Positions 7,044 to 15,094 are shown, numbered from the stretch's first letter. The stretch is DNA of 64,000 bases from Bacteroidaceae bacterium (GCA_017651315.1 JAGCDE010000045.1:1-64000), one strand, 5' to 3'. Notes: a model not told the origin generated them from the letters alone. Numbers and translations: made by a program.

Positions 7044-8192
7044 AAGGCGGGACTTGAAGTCGGCGTAACCGAAAGACTTGATTAAAGTGTAGTCGGAGCC
7101 CTGCTTGAGGTAGATTGCAGGCAGGGGCATGCCGTTGAAGGTGTTGTTCTTGACCATGGAGTAGATGGCCATATCCTCGAATATCAGGGTCTGGCCTTCT
7201 TTTAATGGGGCATCAAAGCTGTACTCCCCTATTACATCGCCCGACAGGCATGTGGGTCCGCCCAGACGGTAGGTGTATGCTTTCTCACCAGACATGCCAC
7301 TGTTGCGCAAAGGGGGCCGATACGGCATCTCTATCACGTCGGGCATGTGGCAGGCGGCCGATGTATCAAGGATGGCTATATCCATTGCGCCCTGATGGTG
7401 CTGGACCTCAAGTACCTGAGTGTGCAGATAACCGGCGTTGAGGGCGATTGCCTCACCTGGCTCCAGATAGACCGTAAGGCCGTAACCCTGGGACATACGT
7501 TCTATGCAGCTTTCAAGGCGCGGGATATCGTAATCGGCACGGGTGATGTGGTGACCACCGCCAAAGTTTATCCATTTCATCTTGGGCAACCACTCACTGA
7601 ATTGCTCCTCAAAACCGTTCAGGGTAGTCTCCAGGTCATCGGAGTTCTGCTCACAGAGAGTGTGGAAGTGTAATCCGTCAAGCAGACCCGGCAAGGCAGG
7701 ATTCTGTTCGATTCCATCGCGGAATCCTGTCAAGGTCACCCCTAACCTGCTGCCCGGAGCGCAGGGATCATAAATAGCGTGTTCCGCCGGCTGGGTAGAA
7801 ATCTGCGGATTGATGCGCAAGCCCACCTGCAGGCCGGCCTCCTTGGCCCTAAGGCCAAACAACTCCAACTGCCGTATGGAGTTGAAAACAATATGATCGC
7901 AAATGGAAAGGATCTCCGGAAAGTCCTCCTCACGGAACGCCGGAGAAAAAACGTGATTCTCACGCCCCGGCATCTCCTCGTGGCACAGGCGGGCCTCAAA
8001 GAGCCCGCTTGCTGTAGCGCCACAGAGATATCGGGATATCAGCGGATAGACGGCATAGCAACTGAACGCCTTCTGCGCCAGCAGAATACGGCATCCGGTA
8101 CGGTCCATTACACCGCGCAGCACCCGTAGATTCTCCTCTAAGCGGTCGCGGTCAATGACGTAACACGGAGTCTGCAAATCAGTCGCTTTCAT
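7041..8192 (-). CDS. nspC: carboxynorspermidine/carboxyspermidine decarboxylase
   Basis: This PLP enzyme of the alanine-racemase/fold-III decarboxylase family removes CO2 from carboxyspermidine (or carboxynorspermidine) to give spermidine (or norspermidine). From the ATG at 8192 it is 383 residues, the usual family length, starting MKATDLQTPCYVIDRDRL. The longer frame begins with TTG and adds 26 atypical residues. The PLP-lysine segment is ILLAQKAFSCY (about residue 40), the glycine-rich phosphate loop is MKWINFGGGHH, and the C-terminal part carries YLEPGEA and GPTCLSGDVIGEY, the latter with the Cys and Asp used in the second half-site. It lies 70 bases downstream of the dehydrogenase that makes its substrate, and a hairpin overlaps its stop. 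Confidence 0.92.
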   Translation of the reverse strand: MKATDLQTPCYVIDRDRLEENLRVLRGVMDRTGCRILLAQKAFSCYAVYPLISRYLCGATASGLFEARLCHEEMPGRENHVFSPAFREEDFPEILSICDHIVFNSIRQLELFGLRAKEAGLQVGLRINPQISTQPAEHAIYDPCAPGSRLGVTLTGFRDGIEQNPALPGLLDGLHFHTLCEQNSDDLETTLNGFEEQFSEWLPKMKWINFGGGHHITRADYDIPRLESCIERMSQGYGLTVYLEPGEAIALNAGYLHTQVLEVQHHQGAMDIAILDTSAACHMPDVIEMPYRPPLRNSGMSGEKAYTYRLGGPTCLSGDVIGEYSFDAPLKEGQTLIFEDMAIYSMVKNNTFNGMPLPAIYLKQGSDYTLIKSFGYADFKSRL

Positions 8193-8262
8193 CGGTCTTT
8201 TCAGAAAAAGAGTCTCGGAATCGTCCAATTGGAATCCGTGGATCCAGGACTCTGTTACTCCT

Positions 8263-9528
8263 TTAATCAACCATTACCGGATTCTCATCCACTACCCAAG
8301 GCAGACCCCACTTGTTCAGGGCCTCCATGTAGGGATCCGGATTAAACTCCTCAACGTTGAAAACGCCTGCGCCCTTCCACTGGCCGGTCATAACCATCAT
8401 GGTACCAATCATTGCTGGAACGCCGGTGGTGTAAGAGATGGCCTGTGAGCCCACCTCCTTGTAGCACTCCTGATGGTCGCACACGTTGTAAATCTTGATG
8501 GCGCGCTTCTTGCCGTCCTTGGTGCCGGTATATATGCAGCCGATGTTGGTCTTGCCTACCGTGCGCGGGCCTAATGATGCGGGATCGGGCAGCAGAGCCT
8601 TGAGGAACTGGATGGGAACAATCTCACGGCCCTCAAACATAACGGGGTCGGTGCGCAGCATACCTACGTTCTCAAGACACTTCATGTGTGTCAGGTAGCT
8701 CTGACCGAATGTCATGAAGAAACGGATACGCTTTACGCCCGGGATGTTCTTGGCAAGCGACTCAATCTCCTCATGATGAAGCAGATACATATCCTTCATA
8801 CCTACCTGCTCAAAATTGTACTCGCGCTTTATCTCCATGGGTTTGGTCTCTACCCAGTGTCCGTTCTCCCAGTATGAACCGTTGGCCGATACCTCCCTCA
8901 GGTTGATCTCGGGGTTGAAGTTGGTGGCAAAGGGATAACCGTGGTCACCGCCGTTGCAGTCCAGAATATCGATGGTGTCAATCTGATCGAAATAGTGCTT
9001 GAGTGCGTATGCTGAGAATACGCTGGTTACGCCCGGGTCAAAGCCGGTGCCCAGGATTGCGGTGATGCCGGCATCCTGGTATTTCTTCTGATATGCCCAC
9101 TGCCATGAATAGTCAAAATAGGCGGTGAAACCGAGTTCTTTGCAGCGCTTCTCGTAAATCTTGCGCCACTCGGGATCCTCGGTGTCCTCGGGCTCGTAGT
9201 TGGCTGAGTCAACGTAGTGTACTCCGCATGCCAGGCAGGCGTCCATGATTGTGAGGTCCTGATACGGCAGGGCCAGGTTGAGTACTACATCGGGCTTGAC
9301 GCTCTTGATCAGGGCTATCAGCTCGTCCACGCTGTCGGCATTGACCTTGGCTGTGGTTATCTTGGAGCGGCTTTTGCCTTCGGCCTCAATCTTTTTCTTG
9401 AGGTCGTCACACTTGCTTACTGTGCGGCTTGCAATGCAAATCTCGCTGAACACTGCGTCGTTCTGGGCGCACTTCTGAATCGCTACCTGGGCTACTCCTC
9501 CGCAGCCTATTACCAATACTTTTCCCAT
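8263..9528 (-). CDS. carboxyspermidine dehydrogenase, saccharopine dehydrogenase family
   Basis: The 421-residue protein opens with the Rossmann motif KVLVIGCGGVAQVAIQKCA and has the saccharopine-dehydrogenase C-terminal domain (GTGFDPGVTSVFSAYALKH, LDCNGGDHGYPFATNFNPE). Family members next to nspC condense putrescine (or diaminopropane) with aspartate semialdehyde and reduce the product with NADPH to carboxyspermidine. The pairing with the decarboxylase just downstream makes this assignment strong. A 210-base gap with a structured repeat (9604-9720) separates it from the agmatinase gene upstream, so these last two genes may have their own promoter or depend on read-through. Confidence 0.92.
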   Translation of the reverse strand: MGKVLVIGCGGVAQVAIQKCAQNDAVFSEICIASRTVSKCDDLKKKIEAEGKSRSKITTAKVNADSVDELIALIKSVKPDVVLNLALPYQDLTIMDACLACGVHYVDSANYEPEDTEDPEWRKIYEKRCKELGFTAYFDYSWQWAYQKKYQDAGITAILGTGFDPGVTSVFSAYALKHYFDQIDTIDILDCNGGDHGYPFATNFNPEINLREVSANGSYWENGHWVETKPMEIKREYNFEQVGMKDMYLLHHEEIESLAKNIPGVKRIRFFMTFGQSYLTHMKCLENVGMLRTDPVMFEGREIVPIQFLKALLPDPASLGPRTVGKTNIGCIYTGTKDGKKRAIKIYNVCDHQECYKEVGSQAISYTTGVPAMIGTMMVMTGQWKGAGVFNVEEFNPDPYMEALNKWGLPWVVDENPVMVD

Positions 9529-9603
9529 TTTATTTCCTTTTTATTTATGAATTCTTCTAACTCTCTTCAATTATGCACTAAAGATTCCAAGTGAGCGAAA
9601 AAG

Positions 9604-9720
9604 CAGTTGTTTCGAATTGACAGACCGTCGCCACCCTCGGCGCGTCAGAGGGAGGGGCCCGCCGCAAAGCGGTGGGAGGGATAGGCCCGAAGGGCCGTAG
9701 TCTGGCAATCGAAATAACTG
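9604..9720. repeat. 117-bp imperfect inverted-repeat element with inner hairpins
   Basis: The outer arms are 9604-9625 and 9700-9720, matching at 19 of 22 aligned positions when one is reversed. Inside are a CCCGCCGC-AAA-GCGGTGGG hairpin (9658-9676) and a GGCCC-GAA-GGGCC-like hairpin (9684-9696). The element is GC-rich and codes for nothing visible. It lies inside the polyamine cluster between agmatinase and the dehydrogenase, and could be a small non-autonomous repeat, an RNA processing site or an attenuator. Confidence 0.6.
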
Positions 9721-9738
9721 ATTTTTCCCATAAATGCA

Positions 9739-10590
9739 CTACAAACTCAACAGCAATTCACGAACAATCTTACATGCCGCAGCGGTAGAGGCGCCGCTCT
9801 GGTCATACGGCGGGCAAAGCTCATTTACGTCTAAGCCAACTATCTTGCAGCTGTTGCAGACTGTGTATATTGCTTCAATCAATTGCTTGAAGGTTACTCC
9901 TCCGTACTCAGGTGTTCCGGTTCCGGGGAATACGGACGGATCCATAACGTCCAGGTCTATGGTAAAGTACACGGGCACATTACCCAGTCCCTTGACAGTC
10001 TCAGTAAGGCCGTCAAAGCTGAACGGATGCAGGTCGGTGTGACCGGCGCGGGCCCACTGCCACTCGGCACGCTCGCCGGAGCGGATGCCGAACTGGTGGA
10101 TGCGGCCGTCGCCTGTGAGGTCGTGACAGCGGCGTATCACGCAGGCATGTGAGAGCTTGACATCCAGATACTGGTCTCGCAGGTCGGTGTGGGCGTCAAA
10201 GTGGATGATGTGCACATCGGGATACTTACGGAATACCTCGCGGAAAGCGCCGAGAGTCACCAGATGCTCGCCTCCAATCATGAAGGGGATCTTATTGTCA
10301 GCCAATATCGTGGCGGTACGCTCCGATATCTGGTCAAGAGCCTTCACGGCACTGCCTATGCAGAGCTCGATGTCACCGCTGTCAAACACGCCTATGTCCT
10401 CCAGGTCACGGTCCAGCACAGGGCTGTAGGTCTCCAGCCCGAAGGACTCGCTGCGGACGGCATGAGGCGCGAACCTTGTGCCGGGACGGAATGACGTGGT
10501 GGAGTCAAACGGTGCACCGAAAAGCACTATGCGGGCATCGTTGTAATTGGCGTCACAGCCTATGAATGTCTCAATGTTCTTTGACAGCAT
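9739..10590 (-). CDS. speB: agmatinase
   Basis: This 283-residue member of the ureohydrolase family hydrolyses agmatine to putrescine and urea. The binuclear manganese site motifs are present: GGEHLVTLG, VHIIHFDAHTDLRD and FTIDLDVMDPSVFPGTGTPE. Length and motifs fit SpeB rather than arginase or formiminoglutamase, and the neighbouring arginine decarboxylase supports agmatine as substrate. It is the middle gene of the minus-strand cluster, 37 bases after the SpeE-like gene. The enzyme is expected to be cytoplasmic. Pairing decarboxylase with agmatinase gives a direct arginine-to-putrescine route, without the agmatine deiminase route. Confidence 0.93.
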   Translation of the reverse strand: MLSKNIETFIGCDANYNDARIVLFGAPFDSTTSFRPGTRFAPHAVRSESFGLETYSPVLDRDLEDIGVFDSGDIELCIGSAVKALDQISERTATILADNKIPFMIGGEHLVTLGAFREVFRKYPDVHIIHFDAHTDLRDQYLDVKLSHACVIRRCHDLTGDGRIHQFGIRSGERAEWQWARAGHTDLHPFSFDGLTETVKGLGNVPVYFTIDLDVMDPSVFPGTGTPEYGGVTFKQLIEAIYTVCNSCKIVGLDVNELCPPYDQSGASTAAACKIVRELLLSL

Positions 10591-10627
10591 TTCGGAATCC
10601 TGACTAAGTGGAACATATAACAGGATC

Positions 10628-11491
10628 TCAGTCCTTTATCTTCTCTACATCAGCAAGCATCCGCTCCACGTATGCGGGAAGAGCGAAACAGCCCTTATGC
10701 AGGTTAGTCGTATAATAATCAGTCTTGATACCAAGCCGGTTCCAGGCATCGGCATCAAGGTCAATCACCGGACGGAACTTTTTGGAAGCGAACCCGAAGA
10801 GCCAGTATCCAGAAGGGTACGAAGGTATGTGAGCCTGATAAACCCGGCTTATAGGGAAACTGTTCACGATACGCTTGTGCGCCTTTTGGGTCTCAATGCG
10901 GTCCTCCTCATAGAACGGGCTCTGATGCTGGTTCACCATGATTCCGTCGGATTTCAGGGCCTTGTAGCAGCTGCCGTAGAACTCACGGGTGAGAAGACTC
11001 TCTCCCGGACCGTAGAATCCTGCCGAGTCAACTATTATGAGGTCATACTCATTCTCTATATGGCGGATGAAACGCAGGGCGTTCTCGGTATAGATGGTCA
11101 CACGCGGATCATCGAGCGACTCAGCCATCTCCGGGAAATACTGGCGACAGGCCTGCACCACTCCCTCATTGATCTCGATAAGGTCAATGGTCTTGATGGA
11201 TTGGTATTTGAGCAGCTCGCGCACCACACCACCGTCGCCCGATCCGAAAACGAGGATGCGTTCAGCATTGGGATTTACGGCCATAGGCACGTGAGACAGC
11301 ATCTCGTCATATATGAACTCGTCACGCTGGGTGAATATGATGTAGCCGTCAACCGCAAGGAACCGGCCGAACTCGGGAGAATCGAAGATATCCACCCGGC
11401 CAAGGTCATTCTCACTGGAATAAAGGTGCTTGTCCACCTTTACCGAAAACTTTACATGGGGCGTATGAAGCTCAGTGAACCAGAATTCCAT
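10628..11491 (-). CDS. speE: spermidine synthase-like aminopropyltransferase, altered active-site motif
   Basis: From the ATG at 11491 the protein is 287 residues (MEFWFTELHTPHVKFSVKV); an upstream start would add 27 unlikely residues inside the previous gene's end. It has the N-terminal beta domain, the nucleotide loop LVFGSGDGGVVRELL (about 80-94), and the late YPSGYWLFGFASK. The usual catalytic motif D-x-x-D-P is here DSAGFYGPGESL: Asp155 is kept but the second Asp, which contacts the diamine, is Gly158 and the Pro is lost. No AdoMet decarboxylase gene (speD) is in the window. It may be active on another amine, be impaired, or serve another role beside the carboxyspermidine route. It lies between the decarboxylase and agmatinase genes, the speA-speE-speB order seen in Firmicutes. 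Confidence 0.85.
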   Translation of the reverse strand: MEFWFTELHTPHVKFSVKVDKHLYSSENDLGRVDIFDSPEFGRFLAVDGYIIFTQRDEFIYDEMLSHVPMAVNPNAERILVFGSGDGGVVRELLKYQSIKTIDLIEINEGVVQACRQYFPEMAESLDDPRVTIYTENALRFIRHIENEYDLIIVDSAGFYGPGESLLTREFYGSCYKALKSDGIMVNQHQSPFYEEDRIETQKAHKRIVNSFPISRVYQAHIPSYPSGYWLFGFASKKFRPVIDLDADAWNRLGIKTDYYTTNLHKGCFALPAYVERMLADVEKIKD

Positions 11492-11535
11492 TGTAATTGT
11501 TTGAATTGTATGAAAAAAACGTCGGATGCCGCAAA

Positions 11536-12993
11536 TCAGTATGTAGCATGTTCCTTTATCACATTCAGACACTCCACCTTCTCATCCTCAGGGCCTGTGA
11601 GCTGGCAGCCTTTCTCTTTGGCATATAGCACATAGTCGATGATTTCCTGAGTGATACGTTCACCCGGAGCCAGGATAGGAATGCCGGGGGGATAGCACAT
11701 GAGGAACTCCGTACAGATACGGCCGTTGGTCTCACGAATCGGAATCATCTCCTCCTTCGGGGCATAGAAAGCCTCCTGCGGGGTCATGACCACCGACGGG
11801 GTGATATACTCATGGTCGAACAGGCCGGTACGGTCCTTGCTGTAGAGCCTCTTAATGTCGAAGAGCGCACTCACCAAGCGTTCTACCTCACGCATACGGT
11901 CACCTATTGATATGTAAGCCAGCACATTACCCATATCACCAAGCTCTAACTGGATATCGTATTCATCACGAAGCAGGTCATACACCTCAATGCCGGCAAG
12001 GCCGATGTCTAAGGTATAAACAGTCAGCTTGGTGGGGTCAAAGTCATACACGCTGTCACCGTTTATCAGCTCCTTGCCATAAGCGTAGTAGCCGCCTATT
12101 TTGTTGATTTCGGTGCGGGCGTAATCGGCTATACGCATAACCTCCCTGAAGAGTTCCTTTCCGCGCAACGCCAGATTGCGGCGGGAGATGTCTAAGCTGG
12201 CTATGAGCAGATATGACGCGCTCGTGGTCTGAGTAAGGTTAATCACCTGACGCACATAACCGGGACTCACGTTGGGGCCGATAAGCAGGAATGAACTCTG
12301 GGTAAGGCTTCCGCCTGATTTGTGCATGCTGACCGATGACATATCAGCCCCTGCTGCCATGGCGGTTATCGGCATGTCCTCGCCAAAATAGAAGTGCGTG
12401 CCGTGGGCCTCATCGACAAGAACCATCATGCCGTTCTCATGCGCCAGCTCCACTATTCTTTTCAGGTTGGAGCAAATTCCGTAGTAGGTGGGGTTGTTTA
12501 CCAGTATGGCCACAGCGTCGGGGTTCTCCTCAATGGCACGCTCCACCTGCGAAATCTTCATACCCAAGGCTATACCAAGGTGATTATCGGTCTCAGGGTT
12601 CACGTATATGGGTGTTGCGCCGTTCACAACCAGCGCGTTGATGACACTGCGGTGCACGTTGCGCGGCATGATTATCTTCTCGCCGCTCTTGCATGCAGTC
12701 AGAACCATGGTCTGTACAGCCGATGTGGTACCGCCAACCATCAGGAAAGCGTGCGCCGCACCGAAAGCATCGGCAGCCAGATTCTCGGCATCCTTGATGA
12801 CAGATATCGGATGACACAGATTGTCAAGAGGTTTCATGGAATTGACATCCAGTTCCACACACTGTTTCCCTAAAAGCGAAACCAGTTCGGGGTTACCTCT
12901 ACCCCTTTTGTGACCGGGCACATCAAATGGTACCACTCTGTTCCTCCTGAACTCCTGGAGGGCTTCATAAACGGGAGCTTTTCGCTGATCCAT
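11536..12993 (-). CDS. speA: fold-I Orn/Lys/Arg decarboxylase, probably arginine decarboxylase
   Basis: The 485-residue enzyme belongs to the aspartate-aminotransferase-fold decarboxylases. It has FDVPGHKRGRG at the start, LMVGGTTSAVQ for the PLP phosphate region, VLVDEAHGTHFYF with the cofactor Asp and His, and SVSMHKSGGSLTQSS carrying the Schiff-base lysine. The length is that of the short Bacillus SpeA type rather than of the long enterobacterial inducible enzymes. Arginine is the likely substrate because agmatinase follows in the same cluster, but ornithine or lysine cannot be excluded from sequence alone. It is the first gene of the cluster. A possible promoter lies about 320 bases upstream. 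Confidence 0.88.
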   Translation of the reverse strand: MDQRKAPVYEALQEFRRNRVVPFDVPGHKRGRGNPELVSLLGKQCVELDVNSMKPLDNLCHPISVIKDAENLAADAFGAAHAFLMVGGTTSAVQTMVLTACKSGEKIIMPRNVHRSVINALVVNGATPIYVNPETDNHLGIALGMKISQVERAIEENPDAVAILVNNPTYYGICSNLKRIVELAHENGMMVLVDEAHGTHFYFGEDMPITAMAAGADMSSVSMHKSGGSLTQSSFLLIGPNVSPGYVRQVINLTQTTSASYLLIASLDISRRNLALRGKELFREVMRIADYARTEINKIGGYYAYGKELINGDSVYDFDPTKLTVYTLDIGLAGIEVYDLLRDEYDIQLELGDMGNVLAYISIGDRMREVERLVSALFDIKRLYSKDRTGLFDHEYITPSVVMTPQEAFYAPKEEMIPIRETNGRICTEFLMCYPPGIPILAPGERITQEIIDYVLYAKEKGCQLTGPEDEKVECLNVIKEHATY

Positions 12994-13345
12994 CTACTGC
13001 AAAACGTTTTAAAGTTCAACCATTTTGTCTTTATTCCATTCCCTTCACTCCAAGGGGACAAAAAAAGACATAAACAATAAAACCTCTCTTGTTTACGTCT
13101 CCGGTACGCAGGCAATGAGCCTTTGTACTTTCAAATCAGAGTCTATATAGTAAACGAATACTTTTACTACTCTTCTTATTGACCGTTTTCCAAGTCGGGC
13201 GGTTATAAAGTAACCAACTCAAAAATAGGGGTACGTTGCCGTACACAATGTGCTGTAAAGGGCACAACTCAATAATAGGAAAACTCTGATTCAATACATT
13301 CTGCTTTCCTGTCCGCAAAGGTACACCTTTTTTATTACCCCCCAA
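12994..13345 (-). promoter_or_regulatory. possible long leader and promoter of the polyamine cluster
   Basis: On the minus strand TACCTTTG (13316-13323) matches TAnnTTTG, with a TTGG 18 bases upstream as a weak -33 box. Transcription from here would leave about 315 untranslated bases before the decarboxylase ATG. The leader contains small hairpins, for example GTACG-TTGC-CGTAC, but I recognise no known riboswitch class. Nothing in it codes convincingly; the 217-codon frame crossing the region runs through the tRNA and is spurious. Confidence 0.35.
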
Positions 13346-13383
13346 CCTAATTGATACAAAAATTGCAAACCCCGGCTCATTTC

Positions 13384-13587
13384 GCCAAAGTGTCCCACAC
13401 AAACCCGCTACACAAGCCCCACAAGCCCGATGAGCGAGGGACACTTTGCCGGGCCCCACGCAGGCACAAACGTATTGGTGCGAGCGAATGCCTGGAGCGA
13501 GACTGCGGTCCCGGAGGGCCGCCAAGCGACCGAAGGGAGCGCATTTGCGTAGCAAATTAAAAGAAGGACAAGGGGCTCTCTGAGCCC
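13384..13587. repeat. run of stem-loops including an AAAGTGTCC-type repeat
   Basis: The stretch is packed with hairpins. CAAAGTGTCCC pairs with GGGACACTTTG (13386-13448). CAGGCA pairs with TGCCTG across the next 35 bases or so. GCGGTCCC pairs with GGGCCGC, ATTTGC with GCAAAT, and GGGGCTC with GAGCCCC (13572-13588) around TCT. No convincing protein is encoded. The first hairpin shares its left arm with intergenic repeats at 28531 and 61339. It could be a non-autonomous repeat or a structured RNA. Confidence 0.5.
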
Positions 13588-13588
13588 C

Positions 13589-13666
13589 GGTTCGAATCCT
13601 TTCATCCCGACAAAAAAAGGAGGCTTGACGGCCTCCTTTTTTTGTCGGGATGAAAGGATTCGAACC
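13589..13666. repeat. perfect 36-bp inverted repeat duplicating the tRNA-Pro 3' end
   Basis: Arms 13589-13624 and 13631-13666 are exact reverse complements with a six-base loop. The right arm is the T-arm and acceptor end of tRNA-Pro plus half of its terminator. The left arm is the same sequence facing the other way, with no complete tRNA attached. The match stops abruptly inside the T-arm. Confidence 0.9.
13612..13643 (-). terminator. Rho-independent terminator of tRNA-Pro
   Basis: On the minus strand GGAGGC, a six-base loop and GCCTCC are followed by seven T residues. It begins two bases after the mature 3' end of the tRNA. A matching A tract before the stem makes it usable from both directions. 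Confidence 0.85.
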
Positions 13667-13719
13667 TTCGACCACCTGGTCCCAAACCAGGCATTCTAAC
13701 CGGACTGAACTACATCCCG
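13645..13719 (-). tRNA. tRNA-Pro (anticodon TGG)
   Basis: Read on the minus strand, the 75 bases fold as a cloverleaf. Acceptor arms are CGGGATG and CATCCCG with discriminator A. The anticodon stem is CCTGG/CCAGG around TTTGGGA, giving TGG, and the T-loop is GTTCGAATCC. CCA is not encoded. The acceptor's first base pair C1-G72 is characteristic of bacterial tRNA-Pro. A full promoter lies just upstream and a strong terminator just downstream. Confidence 0.95.
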
Positions 13720-13744
13720 AAAGCATTTCCGCAGAAAAGCGGCA

Positions 13745-13775
13745 CAAAGGTACACTTTTACGAACAGAACTCAAA
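13745..13775 (-). promoter_or_regulatory. promoter of tRNA-Pro
   Basis: On the minus strand TTTG (13772-13775), a 19-base spacer and TACCTTTG (13745-13752) match both Bacteroidetes boxes exactly. The -7 box ends 25 bases before the mature 5' end of the tRNA. Confidence 0.75.
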
Positions 13776-13852
13776 ATTAATAGCCACAAAAAACAGTATG
13801 CCCAGACAAAGTCGGGGATACCACTTGTAATTCAGGCTGCTCCATAGGGTTT

Positions 13853-15040
13853 CTATTTCAATATGCCGTACGCCTTGAAACACTTGACAAGCTTTTCGGT
13901 GGCTATGTCTATCTGCTCCTTGGTGTGGGTTGCCATCAGGGAGAAACGGATGAGCGTGTCCTCAGGGGCACAGGCAGGCGGGATGACAGGATTAACGAAC
14001 ACCCCCTCGTCAAATAGCATCCTGGTTATATAGAAGGTCTTGTAGAAATCCCTGATATATAGAGGTATGATAGGGGTCGATGTCTTTCCTATCTCGAATC
14101 CTGCCTGACGGAAGTTATTGAGGGCATAATCGGTTAGTTCCCAGAGACGGGCGATACGCTCCGGCTCGCTTTTCATTATCTGCAGTGCGGCGCGGGCTGC
14201 GGCGGTAGCGGCAGGCGTGTTGCTGGCACTGAATATGTAGGAACGGGAATGATGACGCACCCAGTTGATTATCGGCTTGTCTGCGGCGATGAATCCTCCA
14301 ATGGCCGCAAGGGACTTGCTGAATGTGCCCATGACTATCTCCACCTGACCGGTCAGGCCGAAGTGGTTGCAGACTCCGCGGCCGTGGTCACCCATAACTC
14401 CCAATCCGTGAGCCTCATCAACCATGACACAGCAGTTGTATCTCTCCTTGAGAGCCATTATCCCGGGGAGGTCGGCCAGGTCGCCCTCCATGCTGAACAC
14501 TCCATCGACGACAACAAGCTTGAGGGAATCGGGCTCACACCGCTTGAGTGTCTTCTCAAGCGATGCCATATCGTTGTGCCTGAACTTGAGCGGTTTGGCA
14601 AAGGAGAGACGGCGGCCATCCACAATCGATGCATGGTCCAGCTCGTCACAGACGACATAGTCATCGCGCCCCATCAGGCAGGAGATTGTCCCGAGATTGG
14701 TCTGGAAACCTGTAGAGAATATCATGGCATCCTCCTTGCCCACAAACTCCGCAAGCTCGGCCTCAAACTCCTTATGCAAGTCAAGAGTGCCGTTCAGATA
14801 ACGTGAACCGGCACAGCCTGTGCCATATTTCCTGGCTGCCTCAACAGCTGCCTCGATGACTTTCGGGTGGTTGGTGAGCCCCAGATATGAGTTGGAGCCG
14901 AACATAAGGACCTTGCGCCCTTCCATTATCACCTCAGTGTCCTGCCTGCTCGAAATAGATCTGTGATAGGGATATATACCCTGAGCCATACCTTCCTGCG
15001 GAAGAGTATATTCGGCGCATCTTTCGCTTAGTTTGTTCAT
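13853..15040 (-). CDS. spt: serine palmitoyltransferase (alpha-oxoamine synthase family)
   Basis: This PLP enzyme joins serine and an acyl-CoA to make 3-ketosphinganine, the first step of sphingolipid synthesis in Bacteroidales. The 395-residue protein has VLMFGSNSYLGLTNHPKV at the start, CCVMVDEAHGLGVMG for the cofactor Asp/His region, and GTFSKSLAAIGGF with the Schiff-base lysine. The family also contains 2-amino-3-ketobutyrate ligase and KAPA synthase. The N-terminal GIYPYHRSI...QDTEVIMEG segment matches Bacteroides SPT best, and the divergent lipid-kinase neighbour agrees with a lipid role. It has a close TAATTTTG promoter. Confidence 0.85.
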   Translation of the reverse strand: MNKLSERCAEYTLPQEGMAQGIYPYHRSISSRQDTEVIMEGRKVLMFGSNSYLGLTNHPKVIEAAVEAARKYGTGCAGSRYLNGTLDLHKEFEAELAEFVGKEDAMIFSTGFQTNLGTISCLMGRDDYVVCDELDHASIVDGRRLSFAKPLKFRHNDMASLEKTLKRCEPDSLKLVVVDGVFSMEGDLADLPGIMALKERYNCCVMVDEAHGLGVMGDHGRGVCNHFGLTGQVEIVMGTFSKSLAAIGGFIAADKPIINWVRHHSRSYIFSASNTPAATAAARAALQIMKSEPERIARLWELTDYALNNFRQAGFEIGKTSTPIIPLYIRDFYKTFYITRMLFDEGVFVNPVIPPACAPEDTLIRFSLMATHTKEQIDIATEKLVKCFKAYGILK

Positions 15041-15047
15041 ATCGGCG

Positions 15048-15094
15048 CAAAATTAGTCAATTTGACGGACGCTGCAATCTTTTTGTTATCTTAG
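15048..15094. promoter_or_regulatory. divergent promoters of spt and the lipid kinase gene
   Basis: Toward spt (minus): ATTG (15075-15078), 19 bases, TAATTTTG (15048-15055), ending 8 bases before the ATG. Toward the kinase (plus): TTTG (15061-15064), 22 bases, TATCTTAG (15087-15094). The two promoters overlap, so expression of the two genes is probably linked. Confidence 0.6.

Noticed and set aside
8193-8270. Longer N-terminus for the carboxyspermidine decarboxylase
   Set aside because: It would start at TTG and add residues atypical for the family; the ATG at 8192 gives the usual length.
10697-11635. A 312-codon plus-strand frame opposite speE
   Set aside because: It is antisense to a well-supported family member, and its translation has no family features.
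13560-13611. A second, plus-strand tRNA at the palindrome
   Set aside because: Only the T-arm half and acceptor 3' strand are present; no matching 5' acceptor, D-arm or anticodon arm lies upstream.
13136-13789. A 217-codon minus-strand frame
   Set aside because: It runs through tRNA-Pro, its terminator and the palindrome, and encodes no recognisable protein.
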